Program-made: the position numbers and the translations under genes
The notes under the pieces: model-generated
What the model was told of the DNA's origin: nothing
The model's database searches: none
Seen by the model: only the letters and a program-made list of their open reading frames with translations
In this document: piece by piece, positions 15,235-15,558 of the stretch
How the letters are laid out: each line of letters opens with the position of its first letter
How positions within the stretch are numbered: the first letter of the stretch is position 1
Assembly: GCA_029934755.1 (NCBI GenBank)
Contig: JAOZLQ010000034.1
Location: 1-15,558 of the forward strand
Source: Desulfuromusa sp.
GTDB taxonomy: Bacteria > Desulfobacterota > Desulfuromonadia > Desulfuromonadales > Geopsychrobacteraceae
DNA length: 15,558 nucleotides
Direction: 5' to 3'

Positions 15235-15244
15235 CTAAAAGTAA
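15214..15244. promoter_or_regulatory. Putative operator: inverted repeat around the -35 box
   Basis: Perfect 9-base arms TTACTTTTA (15214-15222) and TAAAAGTAA (15236-15244) are separated by 13 bases that contain the -35 hexamer. A dimeric repressor (for example a TetR/FadR-like acyl-CoA-responsive regulator) bound here would block RNA polymerase. The regulator's identity is not visible in the window. Confidence 0.55.
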
Positions 15245-15285
15245 AACATATTTCTATTTTTGATTGATACGACTCTTCTGCTCAA

Positions 15286-15409
15286 CCCGTCTCCATGAGG
15301 GGGAAGGTGGTCGCAAGCCGGATGTGGGGGGATTTTATGAAGCTATTTGGAAATAATCAACAACTCTGGTGATATTGTAACGCTACCCCCTCTCCCTCAT
15401 GGAGAGGGA
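15286..15409. repeat. Inverted-repeat element with CTCATGGAG-core arms
   Basis: Two 22-base arms (15286-15307 and 15388-15409) match at 18 of 22 positions when inverted and enclose about 80 bases without coding potential. The right arm is itself a hairpin (CCCTCTCC, five-base loop, GGAGAGGG; 15388-15408). It lies 30 bases after the stop of the upstream minus-strand gene, so the hairpin may also slow or stop its transcript, although there is no T-run. It is probably a small non-autonomous repeat of a different family from the GTAG elements. Confidence 0.6.
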
Positions 15410-15439
15410 GAACAGCAGGGTATCGCAGAAGGTTCAGAG

Positions 15440-15558
15440 CTAATCAGATATCTTTTCTTGTTCTGATTTCGGCAACAAAAAATAAGCCAAGGCCGGGAGC
15501 AGCAGAATGGCACCAAGCATATTGACCAAGAACATGAAAGTCAGCAGAATACCCATAT
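15440..15558 (-). CDS. MMPL/RND-family exporter, C-terminal end only (partial)
   Basis: The frame enters at the window edge and ends at TAG 15442-15440, so only the last 38 full codons are present. They encode MGILLTFMFLVNMLGAILLL followed by PALAYFLLPKSEQEKISD. This is a hydrophobic final membrane helix with the LPALAYFLL ending and short charged tail typical of MMPL-type lipid or hydrophobic-compound exporters of the RND superfamily. Such transporters often neighbour fatty-acid oxidation operons. The first ATG seen here (15556) is almost certainly internal. The family call rests on this tail alone. Confidence 0.65.
   Translation of the reverse strand, partial: MGILLTFMFLVNMLGAILLLPALAYFLLPKSEQEKISD

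Larger units (their letters stand above)
15107..15439. other. Regulatory intergenic region upstream of the fatty-acid operon
   Basis: No gene is seen in these 333 bases. The left part (to about 15245) holds the operon's 5' leader, promoter and a putative operator. The right part (15286-15409) is an inverted-repeat element. In the leader two more small palindromes occur, AACGT-TT-ACGTT (15121-15132) and GTTAA-A-TTAAC (15130-15140), which could be regulator sites or chance in AT-rich DNA. Confidence 0.6.

Overview
The window looks like a chromosomal segment of an anaerobic, cytochrome-rich Desulfobacterota (formerly Deltaproteobacteria), most likely the Desulfuromonadales/Geobacter side. This is an inference from gene content: a secreted octaheme cytochrome c, a fatty-acid oxidation operon with a clostridial/FadH-type flavin reductase and a ferredoxin, and GTAG-headed REP palindromes. 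No rRNA, tRNA, CRISPR array, transposase or prophage gene is visible.

Left end, + strand (1-1820): a hydroxylamine-oxidoreductase-family octaheme cytochrome (38-1396), a strong hairpin terminator (about 1418-1450), and a small secreted protein of unknown function (1484-1819). The latter converges almost end to end with the large minus-strand operon.

Centre and right, - strand (15103 down to 1821): nine genes in one direction, read in transcription order. They are long-chain acyl-CoA ligase, a FadN/FadB-type 3-hydroxyacyl-CoA dehydrogenase/enoyl-CoA hydratase, 3-ketoacyl-CoA thiolase (FadA), a VLCAD-like acyl-CoA dehydrogenase, a metallo-beta-lactamase-fold hydrolase, a 2,4-dienoyl-CoA reductase-like flavoprotein, a crotonase with the isomerase rather than the hydratase active site, a second and divergent acyl-CoA dehydrogenase, and a 2[4Fe-4S] ferredoxin. 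The first four make a complete beta-oxidation spiral (activation, dehydrogenation, hydration/dehydrogenation, thiolysis). The last five read as an auxiliary module. The dienoyl-CoA reductase plus an Eci-type isomerase is what unsaturated fatty acids need, and the hydrolase, second dehydrogenase and ferredoxin have less obvious roles. No electron-transfer flavoprotein genes are in the window.

Control: a good sigma70-type promoter (TTGACC, 16 bp, TAGAAT) lies about 100 bp upstream of the ligase. Its -35 box sits inside a perfect 9-bp-arm inverted repeat, a likely operator. Two REP/BIME-like palindromes with GTAGGGGC ends sit in intergenic gaps inside the operon (7649-7734 and 10767-10832). A different inverted-repeat element (15286-15409) lies between the operon and the upstream gene, whose last 38 codons (15440-15558) look like the C-terminus of an MMPL/RND-family exporter.

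Several apparent reading frames are longer than the real genes. Shine-Dalgarno position puts the true starts at 3819, 9539 and 15103, and for the hydrolase (7622) the apparent extension is simply a REP element.
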